64,000 nt of DNA from Clostridium minihomine (GCF_900240385.1 NZ_OEQH01000003.1:62001-126000); one strand, 5' to 3'; numbered from the stretch's first letter, positions 8,247 through 16,465 are shown. Made by a program: numbers and translations. Notes: generated from the letters alone by a model not told the origin.

Positions 8247-9113
8247 ATGATCAATCAGGAAACGGAACGAAAAATCAAAAAGTTTGCTGCTCAAATCCGC
8301 AAGGATGTGGTTCTTATGATTGGGGATGAAGGCCATGTGGGCCATTTGGGCGGTTCCTGCTCCAGTGCGGATATTGTGGCTGCCCTTTATGGTCACCGGA
8401 TGAAGCTGGATCCACAAAATCCCAAATGGGAAGGCCGCGATCGCTTTTTGTACAGTAAGGGCCACGCGTGCATCGCCCAGTATGCAGCCTTGGCAGAACT
8501 GGGATTTTTCCCCCGGGAAGAGCTTTTGACCCTAAAATCACTGGGCTCTATGTTACAGGGACATCCGGATGTCACAAAGACCCCGGGTGTTGAAGCAAAC
8601 ACCGGATCGCTTGGTCAGGGGCTTTCCATTGCGAACGGCATTGCGCTGGCGCTGCGATTGGATCAAAAAGACAATCAGGTTTACTGCATTATGGGCGACG
8701 GCGAAATGGCAGAAGGCCAGATTTGGGAAGCGGCGATGGCCGCCAGCAATTTTAAAATTGACAATATTGTGGGAATTGTGGATCAAAACCGCCTGCAGGC
8801 GACTGGTGCAGTTTCAGAACGTTTTAATACCAATCCGTTAAAAGAAAAATGGGAAAGTTTTGGCTGGCATGTGATCGTGCTGGATGGTCACAATGTGCCG
8901 GAGATTTTGGCCGCATTGGAAGAGGCGGATTCTGTAAAAGGAAAGCCAACCGTTCTTTTGGCGCAGACCATCAAAGGGAAAGGTGTGTCCTTTGCAGAAA
9001 ATAATGTCAGCTTCCATAACGGAGCGCTGAATCGGGAACAGTATCAGATTGCTTTAGCAGAAATTCAGGCGGTGCTGGATTCGCTGAATGAAACAACGGG
9101 AACAGTGAGGTGA
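8247..9113 (+). CDS. Transketolase, N-terminal (thiamine-diphosphate-binding) subunit
   Basis: A 288-residue split transketolase subunit. It has the family landmarks DRFLYSKGHA, TGSLGQGL and the ThDP/Mg motif MGDGEMAEGQIWEAAM...DNIVGIVDQN. Start ATG 8247 follows TGGAGGGA. It pairs with the next gene to form one active transketolase, which moves a two-carbon glycolaldehyde unit from a ketose-type donor to an aldose acceptor. Split transketolases are often substrate-specialised catabolic versions rather than the pentose-phosphate enzyme. Confidence 0.94.
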   Translation: MINQETERKIKKFAAQIRKDVVLMIGDEGHVGHLGGSCSSADIVAALYGHRMKLDPQNPKWEGRDRFLYSKGHACIAQYAALAELGFFPREELLTLKSLGSMLQGHPDVTKTPGVEANTGSLGQGLSIANGIALALRLDQKDNQVYCIMGDGEMAEGQIWEAAMAASNFKIDNIVGIVDQNRLQATGAVSERFNTNPLKEKWESFGWHVIVLDGHNVPEILAALEEADSVKGKPTVLLAQTIKGKGVSFAENNVSFHNGALNREQYQIALAEIQAVLDSLNETTGTVR

Positions 9114-9118
9114 CAAAA

Positions 9119-10060
9119 ATGAGTAAAACACAAAGCCAGCGCGTTGCGTATGGAGAAGAATTGGTAGAACTGGGCAGGCAGAATCCCAATGTGGTCGCTT
9201 TAGAGGCGGATTTGGGGAAATCCACAATGTCAAACCTGTTCCAGCAGGCGTTTCCCGAACGGTATTTTGAAATGGGAATTGCCGAGCAGAATATGCTTTC
9301 CACTGCTGCGGGACTGGCACTTTCCGGAAAAATCGCCTTTGCCAGCACCTTTGCCGTGTTTGCATCGGGACGCGCTTATGATCAGATTCGCCAGACAATC
9401 TGCATTGGCAAGCTGAATGTAAAAATCTGCGGTTCATCCTCCGGCTTGTCTGACTTTGGCGACGGTTCCACCCATCAAGCCATTGAAGATGTGGCGATTA
9501 TGAGCGCAATCCCGAATATGACGGTGCTCACGCCTTGTGACGCGGAAGAAACGCGTCAGGCTGTGTGCGCGGCGGCAAAGATTCCGGGGCCGGTTTACAT
9601 TCGTGTGGTGCGAAATAACCTGCCGGATTATATTCCCGAAGGGGAACTGGAAATCGGCAAGATGCGTGTATTGCGTGAAGGCGCTGATCTGGTTCTGTTT
9701 GCTCATGGCAGCATGGTGGATGTTTCGATGAAAGCCGCAGAGGAACTGGAGAAAAAGAACGTTAGCGTGAAGGTCGTTTCGGTTTCCACGATGAAACCTT
9801 TTAATTATGAAGGTGTATTGCAGCTGGTGCAAGGGGCAAAGGCAGTTATCACTGCTGAAGAGCATAGCTATCTTGGCGGACTTGCTTCTCAAATCGCTTT
9901 GGCCTTGCGTCAATCCAGCATTCCCATGGATTATGTGGCGGTGGAAGACTGCTTTGGCCAATCCGCTCACAGTGCGCAGGAACTGATGGAACATTACGGA
10001 CTGACAAAAGAACATATTATCCAAAAGGCAGATGCTTTGCGAAACGAATCAATTTTATAG
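9119..10060 (+). CDS. Transketolase, C-terminal (pyrimidine-binding) subunit
   Basis: A 313-residue partner subunit. It contains the pyrimidine-binding domain with EMGIAEQNM (Glu that activates ThDP), the GSSSGLSDFGDGSTHQAIEDVA loop region (only its ends GSSSG and QAIED are cited) and a C-terminal transketolase domain (AVITAEEHSYLGGLASQI). A GTG at 9110 would overlap the previous stop by four bases, but ATG 9119 has GAGGTGA at good spacing and I prefer it. The complex acts in the cytoplasm and is the only carbon-carbon bond-making or bond-breaking enzyme in the locus. Confidence 0.93.
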   Translation: MSKTQSQRVAYGEELVELGRQNPNVVALEADLGKSTMSNLFQQAFPERYFEMGIAEQNMLSTAAGLALSGKIAFASTFAVFASGRAYDQIRQTICIGKLNVKICGSSSGLSDFGDGSTHQAIEDVAIMSAIPNMTVLTPCDAEETRQAVCAAAKIPGPVYIRVVRNNLPDYIPEGELEIGKMRVLREGADLVLFAHGSMVDVSMKAAEELEKKNVSVKVVSVSTMKPFNYEGVLQLVQGAKAVITAEEHSYLGGLASQIALALRQSSIPMDYVAVEDCFGQSAHSAQELMEHYGLTKEHIIQKADALRNESIL

Positions 10061-10083
10061 ATCCATTCTCTGGAAATCTTACG

Positions 10084-10097
10084 TGTAACACGTTACA
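10084..10097. promoter_or_regulatory. Perfect palindrome before the reductase gene
   Basis: TGTAAC-AC-GTTACA is a 6-2-6 perfect inverted repeat 22 bases upstream of the reductase start. It differs from the TTGTATGA sites, so it may bind another regulator or form an RNA structure. No promoter is obvious beside it. Confidence 0.4.
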
Positions 10098-10119
10098 ATA
10101 ACAGATGGAGGAATGAAAT

Positions 10120-11001
10120 ATGAAAATCGGATTTATCGGACTGGGAATTATGGGCAAACCAATGGTAAAGAATCTTTTGAAAGCCGGGCATGAAATTCTT
10201 GTGTTTGACATTGTACAAAGTCATGTGGATTCTGTTTTGGAATTTGGTGCCAAAGAAGCAAGTTCCCCGGCAGAAGTGGCAAAGGAATGCGGCCTGGTAA
10301 TCACCATGCTGCCGAATTCTCCCCATGTCAAAACCGTGGTGCTGGGGGAAAACGGTGTGCTGGAAGGCGCTAAAGAAGGAATGATTTTAATCGACATGAG
10401 CTCCATCGCTCCGCAGGCATCGCAAGAGATTGCAAAGGCCTGTGCAGAGAAAAGGGTAAAAATGTTAGATGCTCCGGTATCCGGCGGCGAACCCAAAGCG
10501 GTGGACGGCACTTTGTCCATTATGGTGGGCGGCGATAAAGATTTGTTTGAACGCGTTAAAGATATCCTGTTAACGATGGGTTCCAGTGCGGTTTACTGCG
10601 GAAAAGTGGGGGCAGGCAACACCACCAAACTGGCAAACCAGGTTATTGTGGCGGCCAATATTGCGGCGCTTTCCGAAGCATTGATGCTGGCGAAAAAATC
10701 GGGTGTGGATCCCAATTTGGTATTTGACGCCATTCAGGGCGGCCTTGCGGGTTCTACTGTCATGAATGCAAAGGCACCGATGATGCTTTCCGGAAACTAT
10801 CAGCCCGGTTTTAAAATTGATCTGCACATTAAGGATCTGAACAATGCCATTGAAACCGGCCATACCGTGGGTTCGCCCTTGCCGCTGACTGCGGCGGTGA
10901 TGGAAATGATGATAAATCTGCGTGCCGATGGATTGGGACAGGAAGATCACAGCGCGATTTCAAAATATTATGAAAAGCTGACCGGTTCCACCATTCGCTG
11001 A
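10120..11001 (+). CDS. 2-hydroxy-3-oxopropionate (tartronate semialdehyde) reductase-like
   Basis: A 293-residue beta-hydroxyacid dehydrogenase. Visible are the NAD(P) motif GFIGLGIMGKPM at residues 4-15, the substrate loop DAPVSGGEPKA, and the catalytic-Lys block GNTTKLANQ near 166-174. The match to the GarR/GlxR type (rather than 3-hydroxyisobutyrate dehydrogenase) is supported by the adjacent glycerate kinase. It would reduce tartronate semialdehyde to D-glycerate. Start ATG 10120 follows TGGAGG. Confidence 0.88.
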   Translation: MKIGFIGLGIMGKPMVKNLLKAGHEILVFDIVQSHVDSVLEFGAKEASSPAEVAKECGLVITMLPNSPHVKTVVLGENGVLEGAKEGMILIDMSSIAPQASQEIAKACAEKRVKMLDAPVSGGEPKAVDGTLSIMVGGDKDLFERVKDILLTMGSSAVYCGKVGAGNTTKLANQVIVAANIAALSEALMLAKKSGVDPNLVFDAIQGGLAGSTVMNAKAPMMLSGNYQPGFKIDLHIKDLNNAIETGHTVGSPLPLTAAVMEMMINLRADGLGQEDHSAISKYYEKLTGSTIR

Positions 11002-11031
11002 TTCAGCGCAGAATACCCGGCAGAATAAAGA

Positions 11032-11063
11032 AAGCCGGCGAAAGGCGATGCCGGCTTCTTTTC
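11032..11063 (+). terminator. Hairpin with short T-run between reductase and glycerate kinase
   Basis: AAGCCGGC / GCCGGCTT with a ten-base loop, followed by CTTTTC. It may end part of the transcripts and lower glycerate kinase expression, or be leaky. Confidence 0.6.
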
Positions 11064-11089
11064 ATCCAGAATGAGGAAGGGAGGATTCC

Positions 11090-12232
11090 ATGAAAAAGAT
11101 TCTTTTGATTCCGGATTCCTTTAAGGGAACCATGTCCTCTGCAAAGGTATGCGAAATCATGGAAAAAGCAATTCGAATTCATCTGCCTCAAGCGCAGGTG
11201 GTTTCCATTCCGGTTGCCGATGGCGGCGAGGGAACAGTAGATTCGTTTTTGGCCGCAGCCGGGGGAGAAAAGCATGAGCTGCCGGTGACCGGGCCTTATG
11301 GTGAGCCGATTACCGGGTTTTACGGCATCCTCCCGGATAAAACCGCGGTTGTAGAAATGGCCGCCGCCGCCGGACTTCCTTTGGTGGGGGAGAATAAACG
11401 CGCGGAAAAAACCAGTACATTTGGTGTCGGACAGATTTTAAAGCATGTCGTTGATAGCGGGTGCCGCAAAATTATTCTTGGGTTGGGCGGCAGCGCCACC
11501 AACGACGGCGGAACCGGAGCGGCAGCCGCTTTGGGTGTTCAGTTTAAAGACAAACAGGGGCGCCCGTTTCTTCCGGTGGGCGAAACCCTTTGCAATATCG
11601 GTTCTATTGATATCAGTCAGCTTGACCCACAGATGAAATCAGTGGATTTGACAGTGATGTGCGACATTGACAATCCATTCTGCGGTCCGCAGGGGGCGGC
11701 TTATGTATTTGCCCCGCAAAAGGGGGCGGATCCCGAAATGGTAGAGCGGCTGGATCAAAATTTGGCACATCTGGCAGCGGTAATCCGCCGGGATTTGAAG
11801 GTGGATATTGAGTGTTTGCCGGGAGCCGGAGCAGCGGGCGGCATGGGGGGCGGCATGGTGGCTTTTTTCAACGGCCACCTTCAGATGGGGATCGAAACAG
11901 TGCTGGATACCGTGCATTTTGACACGCTACTGCAAGAAGCTCAGTTGGTGTTCACCGGGGAAGGAAAGCTGGATACACAGTCTTTGCGTGGAAAGGTCAT
12001 CAGCGGAGTAGCCCGGCGGGCCAAAGAGAAAAATGTACCGGTGATTGCGGTGGTCGGTGACATTGGCGATCAAATGGAAGCGATTTATGAGCAGGGTGTT
12101 CAGGCAGTGTTCAGTATCAATCGCGTTGCAGTTCCGTTCTCACAGGCAAAGTTGCGTTCTGAAAGTGACCTGGAGCTGACCATGGATACTATTCTGCGTC
12201 TTTTAACCGGTAATATAATGCTCCGCTTATAG
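11090..12232 (+). CDS. Glycerate 2-kinase (GarK/GlxK family)
   Basis: A 380-residue glycerate kinase type-1 protein with family motifs LIPDSFKGTMSS, VADGGEGT, GLGGSATNDGG, PGAGAAGGMGGG and FTGEGKLDTQS. It phosphorylates D-glycerate with ATP, giving 2-phosphoglycerate that enters lower glycolysis. Start ATG 11090 follows GGGAGG. It completes the locus: transketolase product, reductase, kinase. It is the only kinase in the cluster, which argues that the imported carbon source is processed unphosphorylated. Confidence 0.94.
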   Translation: MKKILLIPDSFKGTMSSAKVCEIMEKAIRIHLPQAQVVSIPVADGGEGTVDSFLAAAGGEKHELPVTGPYGEPITGFYGILPDKTAVVEMAAAAGLPLVGENKRAEKTSTFGVGQILKHVVDSGCRKIILGLGGSATNDGGTGAAAALGVQFKDKQGRPFLPVGETLCNIGSIDISQLDPQMKSVDLTVMCDIDNPFCGPQGAAYVFAPQKGADPEMVERLDQNLAHLAAVIRRDLKVDIECLPGAGAAGGMGGGMVAFFNGHLQMGIETVLDTVHFDTLLQEAQLVFTGEGKLDTQSLRGKVISGVARRAKEKNVPVIAVVGDIGDQMEAIYEQGVQAVFSINRVAVPFSQAKLRSESDLELTMDTILRLLTGNIMLRL

Positions 12233-12236
12233 TATC

Positions 12237-12548
12237 TGAAGCGGATGAAACACCAAACTTGGAGTGCTAACATCTGGTGAGAGATGCCTTTTGCTGGGGA
12301 AGCGTTTAGAAAGTGATGATTTTTTTCGGCAAAGTGTTTGAATAAAGTGCACGGTATTTAAAATTTCAGCGGCTTGCTGATGCTGGCTTTCCCACAAAAA
12401 GGATCTCAAAAACAACCGTTTTTGAGATCCTTTTATTCTTTGGGGTAAGGTTCAGCAGCAAGAAGCCTTTGTACGACTTTGTAGAGTGCATCTGTGATGT
12501 TTCGGCTGCTTGTTTCGGGCTTTTCCAAAAAAGGGAAACACATAGCAT
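12237..12548 (-). repeat. Two degenerate copies of a short intergenic element
   Basis: No convincing gene lies in 12233-12630. On the minus strand two adjacent stretches (about 12415-12290 and 12548-12440) give related short translations with a W-E/K-S...QAAE core followed by a His-containing stretch. They resemble each other at DNA level (for example GCGGCTTGCTGATG versus GCGGCTGC-type segments before GGCTTT). Read as a diverged intergenic repeat or gene remnant, not as two real proteins. Confidence 0.35.
12397..12434. terminator. Strong bidirectional intrinsic terminator
   Basis: A perfect 17-bp stem beginning AAAAGGATCTC with loop AACC and A/T tracts on both sides. It is the first strong terminator after the glycerate kinase, about 165 bases downstream of its stop. 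Confidence 0.85.
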
Positions 12549-12589
12549 GTTCCATAAGGGAATGGGTTCTATTTTATGAAAAAGATTGA

Positions 12590-12619
12590 TTGACAGAAAT
12601 TTGTACTTGGAATTATACT
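12590..12619 (+). promoter_or_regulatory. Promoter upstream of the LacI-type regulator
   Basis: TTGACA (12590-12595), 18-base spacer, TATACT (12614-12619). Predicted start near 12626, immediately before a cre-like operator. It would give a leader of over 300 bases before the regulator gene. Confidence 0.65.
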
Positions 12620-12627
12620 GATATTGA

Positions 12628-12642
12628 TAGTAAACGCTTTCT
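12628..12642 (+). promoter_or_regulatory. LacI/CcpA-type operator 1
   Basis: TAGTAAACGCTTTCT matches the catabolite-responsive element (WTGNAANCGNWNNCW) with one mismatch and has the central CG of LacI-family operators. It sits over the predicted transcription start. Confidence 0.6.
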
Positions 12643-12898
12643 GTGAAAAAGCTTTATAAAATTTGTGCATTATGCGAATGATGAACCGATCTAAACTTTA
12701 TATTTTATTTTAGAAATCAATTCCTAAATGAGGGATATTTGATTTTATGGAAGGTTTTACTGTGCTTTTAGGCCAGAAACAGGAATAAGATACAAGGTTT
12801 TTGATTTTTTAAAAATTTGGAGGCAAATTACCAATGCTGTTTATCAAAGTTCGGGGTACAAATGAGTTTATAAAAAAAGTAGTTTTTACTTTTATTAA
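12643..12898. other. Leader without a convincing gene
   Basis: AT-rich sequence between the two operators. A 67-codon reading frame starts at ATG 12834 after GGAGG with a ten-base gap, but it runs 73 bases into the regulator gene in another frame and has no recognisable domain. A leader peptide is possible; nothing else is visible. Confidence 0.4.
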
Positions 12899-12913
12899 TA
12901 GTAAACGTTTTCT
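12899..12913 (+). promoter_or_regulatory. LacI/CcpA-type operator 2
   Basis: TAGTAAACGTTTTCT is the same motif as operator 1 with one base changed, 271 bp further downstream (about 26 helical turns) and 52 bases before the regulator start. Two sites at this distance could allow looping by a tetramer. Confidence 0.6.
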
Positions 12914-12964
12914 ATGTTGTGCTTTCTGTTATTCCAATCAAAATAGAAATGATGAGGTGAAGGA

Positions 12965-13990
12965 ATGTCCAAAGTTACAATCCGCGATATTGCTCAAAAG
13001 TGTGGTCTGTCCATCGCCACCGTTTCTCGTGTGCTGAGCGGCAGCAGCTATCCGGTTCGGCTGGAAACCCGTAAATTGATTATGGATGTGGCTCAGGAAT
13101 GTGGTTATGTTCCCAATATGCTGGCGCGTGGACTGAAAATCAATAAAGGGAATGAAATTGCGGTAATTTTGCCCTCTGTTCAAAACTCGTTTTACGCTTC
13201 TTTGGTGAAAGGAATTGAAACAACCCTTCATGGCTCCGGTTATAGCATGCTGTTGTACCTGACCGAAATTCATGAAGAAAACACGCGTCATTTAGTCGAA
13301 AGCCTGCAAGGAAAAATGGTGGCAGGTGTGATTGTTGCGGCAGACAGCATGGATGATTTTTTGGAAAAGAAGCTGCAACATTTAAGACGAATTTTAAATA
13401 CAAAAATAATGGTGGTGGATCATCATATTGGGGGTTGTACGTTCCCGGGGGTGTATTTTGATTATTTTTCCGGGGCGCGAATGGCTACGGATTACTTAAT
13501 TCGTCTGGGACATACCAACATTGCGTTTGTGTCGGGGCCGGTAGATCGCGAAACCCGCCGCATCCGTTTGGCAGGATTTAAATTTGCCTATGAAGCTCTT
13601 CGGGGCAAAAATGTGGAAGAAGACTGTTATATTTGCGAAGAGGAAACGGAATTTAAGGCTGGCGTTACTTTGGCCAACCGAATCATTGCAAGCGGAAAAG
13701 ATTACACAGCTGCTATGGCGATGAACGATTCGGTGGGAGTTGGGCTGCTTGCCGGGTTGGCGGAACATAGAATTCGGGTTCCGGAAGATTTCTCTATTGT
13801 GGGGTTCGATGATTGTATTTATGCCCAAATGTGCAGCCCAATGCTGACGACCGTTCGGGTTCCGTCTGAGCGGATCGGTACCATGGCTGCTCAAAACCTT
13901 CTTCAGGAACTCAGGAATCAACAGTCGGGTTCCAGTGTTTATATCGAGCCTGAAGTGATTGAAAGAAAAAGTGCTGTTAAGCTGGACTGA
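12965..13990 (+). CDS. LacI-family transcriptional regulator
   Basis: A 341-residue regulator. The N-terminal helix-turn-helix is classical (TIRDIAQKCGLSIATVSRVL, then GYVPNMLARGLK hinge), and the C-terminal periplasmic-binding-like domain ends with SIVGFDDCIYAQMCSPMLTTV-type family sequence (cited by SIVGFDD). It binds a sugar or phosphosugar effector in the cytoplasm. Start ATG 12965 follows GAGGTGAAGG. Two cre-like operators upstream point to autoregulation or CcpA control. No adjacent transport or enzyme gene identifies its target; the sugar locus on its left is separated by a strong terminator. Confidence 0.92.
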   Translation: MSKVTIRDIAQKCGLSIATVSRVLSGSSYPVRLETRKLIMDVAQECGYVPNMLARGLKINKGNEIAVILPSVQNSFYASLVKGIETTLHGSGYSMLLYLTEIHEENTRHLVESLQGKMVAGVIVAADSMDDFLEKKLQHLRRILNTKIMVVDHHIGGCTFPGVYFDYFSGARMATDYLIRLGHTNIAFVSGPVDRETRRIRLAGFKFAYEALRGKNVEEDCYICEEETEFKAGVTLANRIIASGKDYTAAMAMNDSVGVGLLAGLAEHRIRVPEDFSIVGFDDCIYAQMCSPMLTTVRVPSERIGTMAAQNLLQELRNQQSGSSVYIEPEVIERKSAVKLD

Positions 13991-13996
13991 AAAAGG

Positions 13997-14038
13997 AAAA
14001 AAGAGCATTCCGGATTTTGGTCCGGCCTGCTCTTTTTT
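13997..14038 (+). terminator. Intrinsic terminator of the LacI-type gene
   Basis: GAGCA...TGCTC and CCGGA/TCCGG stems followed by six Ts. A-tracts on the left also allow it to act for leftward transcription. Confidence 0.8.
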
Positions 14039-14156
14039 CATAAGGGTTGTTGCATATATTGTAAAGAGTCGATGTAAACATTGGTGTTTTAAAAGAATTT
14101 GACAATCATCGCGCGCGATGTAAAAATGTGTTGAAACTCAGTGCCCAAGATATCTT

Positions 14157-15296
14157 TTATCCCCAGACTTTTTCTGCAATATTCCGAATAAAAATCAGCT
14201 TTTGCCATTGCTGCTCTTCGGTCAGAATGTTGCCCTCTTCGGTAGAAGCAAAGCCGCACTGCGGGCTCAGGCACAAGCGATCTGCCGGCACATATTGTGT
14301 GGCTTCTTGAATTCGGGCAATGATTTGATTTTCATCTTCCAATTCACCTGTTTTGGAAGATACCAAACCTAATACCACCAGCTTATCGCCGGAAACCTCT
14401 TTTAGCGGAGCAAAATCACCGGCACGATCGGTATCGTATTCCAAGTAATAGGCAGATACGTTTTCTTTTCCCAAAAGGGTTTTGGCAACGGGATCATACC
14501 CGCCCGAAGTAGCCCAAGTGGAGTGATAATTTCCACGGCACACATGGGTGGTAACGGTTAAATCGGAGGGAAGATCTGCAATTGCATCGTTATTCAGGCG
14601 AAGATACAGGTCTTGCAGTGCCTGAACATCATATCCTTCTCCGGCCATTGTTGTCCAGAAGTTTTTATCGCAAAGCATTCCCCAGGTGCAGTCGTCCAAC
14701 TGAATGTTACGGCAGCCCAGCTCATAAAAAGCCAAAATCGCCTGACGATAAGCGGAAGAAATATCGCGGAACAGTTCTTCCTGATTCGGATAATACTCTT
14801 CAACAGCCTTTTGATTTTCACCGCGAACCAGCTCTGCATACAATTGGGCAGGGGCCGGAATAGTCTGCCGGGCAATGACGTTGTCTCCGGCAATTTCTTT
14901 CAAAAAGCGGTAATGCGCCAGGAACGGATGACCCGAAAAACTGAATTTCCCGCAAAGCCGTGCGGAATCTGCCCGGGTTTCTTCACCGTGAAACTGATAG
15001 CCGCGATCCAGAATGACGTGCTTTACCCCGTCAAATCCCCAGAAGAAATCCAGATGCCAATAGCTGCGGCGGAATTCGCCGTCGGTAACCGCTTTTAATC
15101 CGACTTCTTTTTGTTTTGCCACCAGTTTTTTGATTTCTGTATCCTCTATCTGAGTCAATTCTTCTCTTGTAATGCTGCCGGATGCAAACTTTTCCCTTGC
15201 CTCTTTCAAGGCATCCGGGCGCAAAAAGCTGCCAACTACATCATAGCGGAACGGAGCGGTTGTTCTTTTCCCTGTGTTCTTAAACAATGTTCCCAT
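14157..15296 (-). CDS. MetE-like methyltransferase (single catalytic domain, YxjG/YxjH type)
   Basis: A 379-residue protein corresponding to the C-terminal catalytic domain of cobalamin-independent methionine synthase. Zinc ligands are visible as His and Cys in THVCRGN and Cys in SPQCGFAS; RYDVVGSFLRP at the start and QLDDCTWG are typical. Members transfer a methyl group to a thiol such as homocysteine; the methyl donor of the short form is not settled. Full methionine synthase is about twice this length, so this is the short family, not a truncation. A LysR gene lies just upstream on the same strand with an inverted repeat between them. No S-box riboswitch is visible. Confidence 0.88.
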   Translation of the reverse strand: MGTLFKNTGKRTTAPFRYDVVGSFLRPDALKEAREKFASGSITREELTQIEDTEIKKLVAKQKEVGLKAVTDGEFRRSYWHLDFFWGFDGVKHVILDRGYQFHGEETRADSARLCGKFSFSGHPFLAHYRFLKEIAGDNVIARQTIPAPAQLYAELVRGENQKAVEEYYPNQEELFRDISSAYRQAILAFYELGCRNIQLDDCTWGMLCDKNFWTTMAGEGYDVQALQDLYLRLNNDAIADLPSDLTVTTHVCRGNYHSTWATSGGYDPVAKTLLGKENVSAYYLEYDTDRAGDFAPLKEVSGDKLVVLGLVSSKTGELEDENQIIARIQEATQYVPADRLCLSPQCGFASTEEGNILTEEQQWQKLIFIRNIAEKVWG

Positions 15297-15350
15297 ACCG
15301 GATTCTCCTTGCTGTTCTCGAAATTTTTCTCAGTATAACACGAAGAAGTG

Positions 15351-15401
15351 TATATAGGGTAACATATAGATTTTATAGTTAGATATAGCTTTACCCTATA
15401 T
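15351..15401 (-). promoter_or_regulatory. Inverted repeat between LysR gene and MetE-like gene
   Basis: Arms TATAGGGTAA and TTACCCTATA are exact inverted repeats with a 28-base interior full of TATAG motifs; the right arm overlaps the LysR gene's final codons and stop. It is placed where a LysR protein would bind to control the MetE-like gene. It could instead be a weak RNA hairpin. Confidence 0.45.
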
Positions 15402-16326
15402 CTTGATCTTCTAGATCCAAACCGTATTCACACAATACATTTTGAAGCTCTGTCAGATAAGCTTCAGCCTGTTTGCTTAGCTGAATTTGATGATTGGAGA
15501 TCCACCCCACCTGAATATGGTCATCCACTAAAAGTGGAACTGAAATGATGTTGTCGCCGTTTAAATCGGCGCTGACAATACCGGTGGAAATGGTATAGCC
15601 GTTCAGGCCAATTAACAGGTTAAATAAAGTGGCCCGGTCGCTGACTTGAATGCTTTTTTTGTGAAATACCGTACTTAAAATTTCTTCTGAAAAATAAAAA
15701 GAATTAAATTCCCCCTGTTCAAAAGAAAGATAGGGGTATTCTTGCAAGTCCTCCAATGTGACAGATTCTTTTTTTGCCAGCGGATTTAAAATGTTGACAA
15801 AAATATGAGGCTTTGCTGTAAAAAGAGGATGAAAATCCAAACGATTTTCGCGCAGCAGCTTTTCAATCACCTTTCGGTTAAAGGGATTCTGATACAGAAT
15901 TCCGATTTCGCTGCGCAGTGTTTTCACGTCCTCAATGATTTCATAGGTTCTGGTCTCCCTCAGCGTGAATTTATACTCTTCGGCACCGCTTTTTTGAATC
16001 AGATTTACAAAGGCATTCACCGCAAAGGCATAATGTTGGGTGGAAATAGAGCAAAGTTGACGGGCTGGTTTTTTGTTTAGATATCGTTGTTCCAGCAGGC
16101 CGGCTTGTTCCACCACCTGGCGGGCATATCCTAAAAATTCCGCTCCATTCGAAGTCAGGGTAATTCCCTTTGGTGTTCGCAAAAACAGTTCAATTCCCAT
16201 TTCGGTTTCCAGTTCCTTTACGGCACTGGAAAGGCTTGGTTGGGTAATGTATAGCCGTTTGGCGGCTTCATTAATTGAGCCGCAGTTTACGATTTCGATA
16301 ATATATTTTAATTGCTGCAGCGTCAT
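15391..16326 (-). CDS. LysR-family transcriptional regulator
   Basis: A 311-residue regulator with the N-terminal LysR helix-turn-helix (MTLQQLKYIIEIVNCGS start; AAKRLYITQPSLSSAVKELE) and a C-terminal substrate-binding fold. The gene is directly upstream of, and co-oriented with, the MetE-like gene 95 bases away, rather than divergent as is more usual. That position and the shared inverted repeat suggest it regulates methyl or sulfur metabolism. The effector is unknown. Confidence 0.92.
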   Translation of the reverse strand: MTLQQLKYIIEIVNCGSINEAAKRLYITQPSLSSAVKELETEMGIELFLRTPKGITLTSNGAEFLGYARQVVEQAGLLEQRYLNKKPARQLCSISTQHYAFAVNAFVNLIQKSGAEEYKFTLRETRTYEIIEDVKTLRSEIGILYQNPFNRKVIEKLLRENRLDFHPLFTAKPHIFVNILNPLAKKESVTLEDLQEYPYLSFEQGEFNSFYFSEEILSTVFHKKSIQVSDRATLFNLLIGLNGYTISTGIVSADLNGDNIISVPLLVDDHIQVGWISNHQIQLSKQAEAYLTELQNVLCEYGLDLEDQDIG

Positions 16327-16465
16327 GGCAATTCCCTCACTTTCATTGGGTGGATTGTATACCGATTCTCAAAGAAAAAACCAGTTCATTAAAACGATTT
16401 GAAATAAACGAATGCAGCAGCAGAAAGCAATTTTCACTTTTGTAATGCGATTGCGGCTGCGGTGT

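Noticed and set aside
4174-12232. Known sulfoquinovose transketolase or D-apiose transketolase locus
   Set aside because: Both known routes use split transketolases, but this locus has no sugar kinase and no sulfonate genes, and it adds a tartronate-semialdehyde reductase with glycerate kinase, so neither fits as described.
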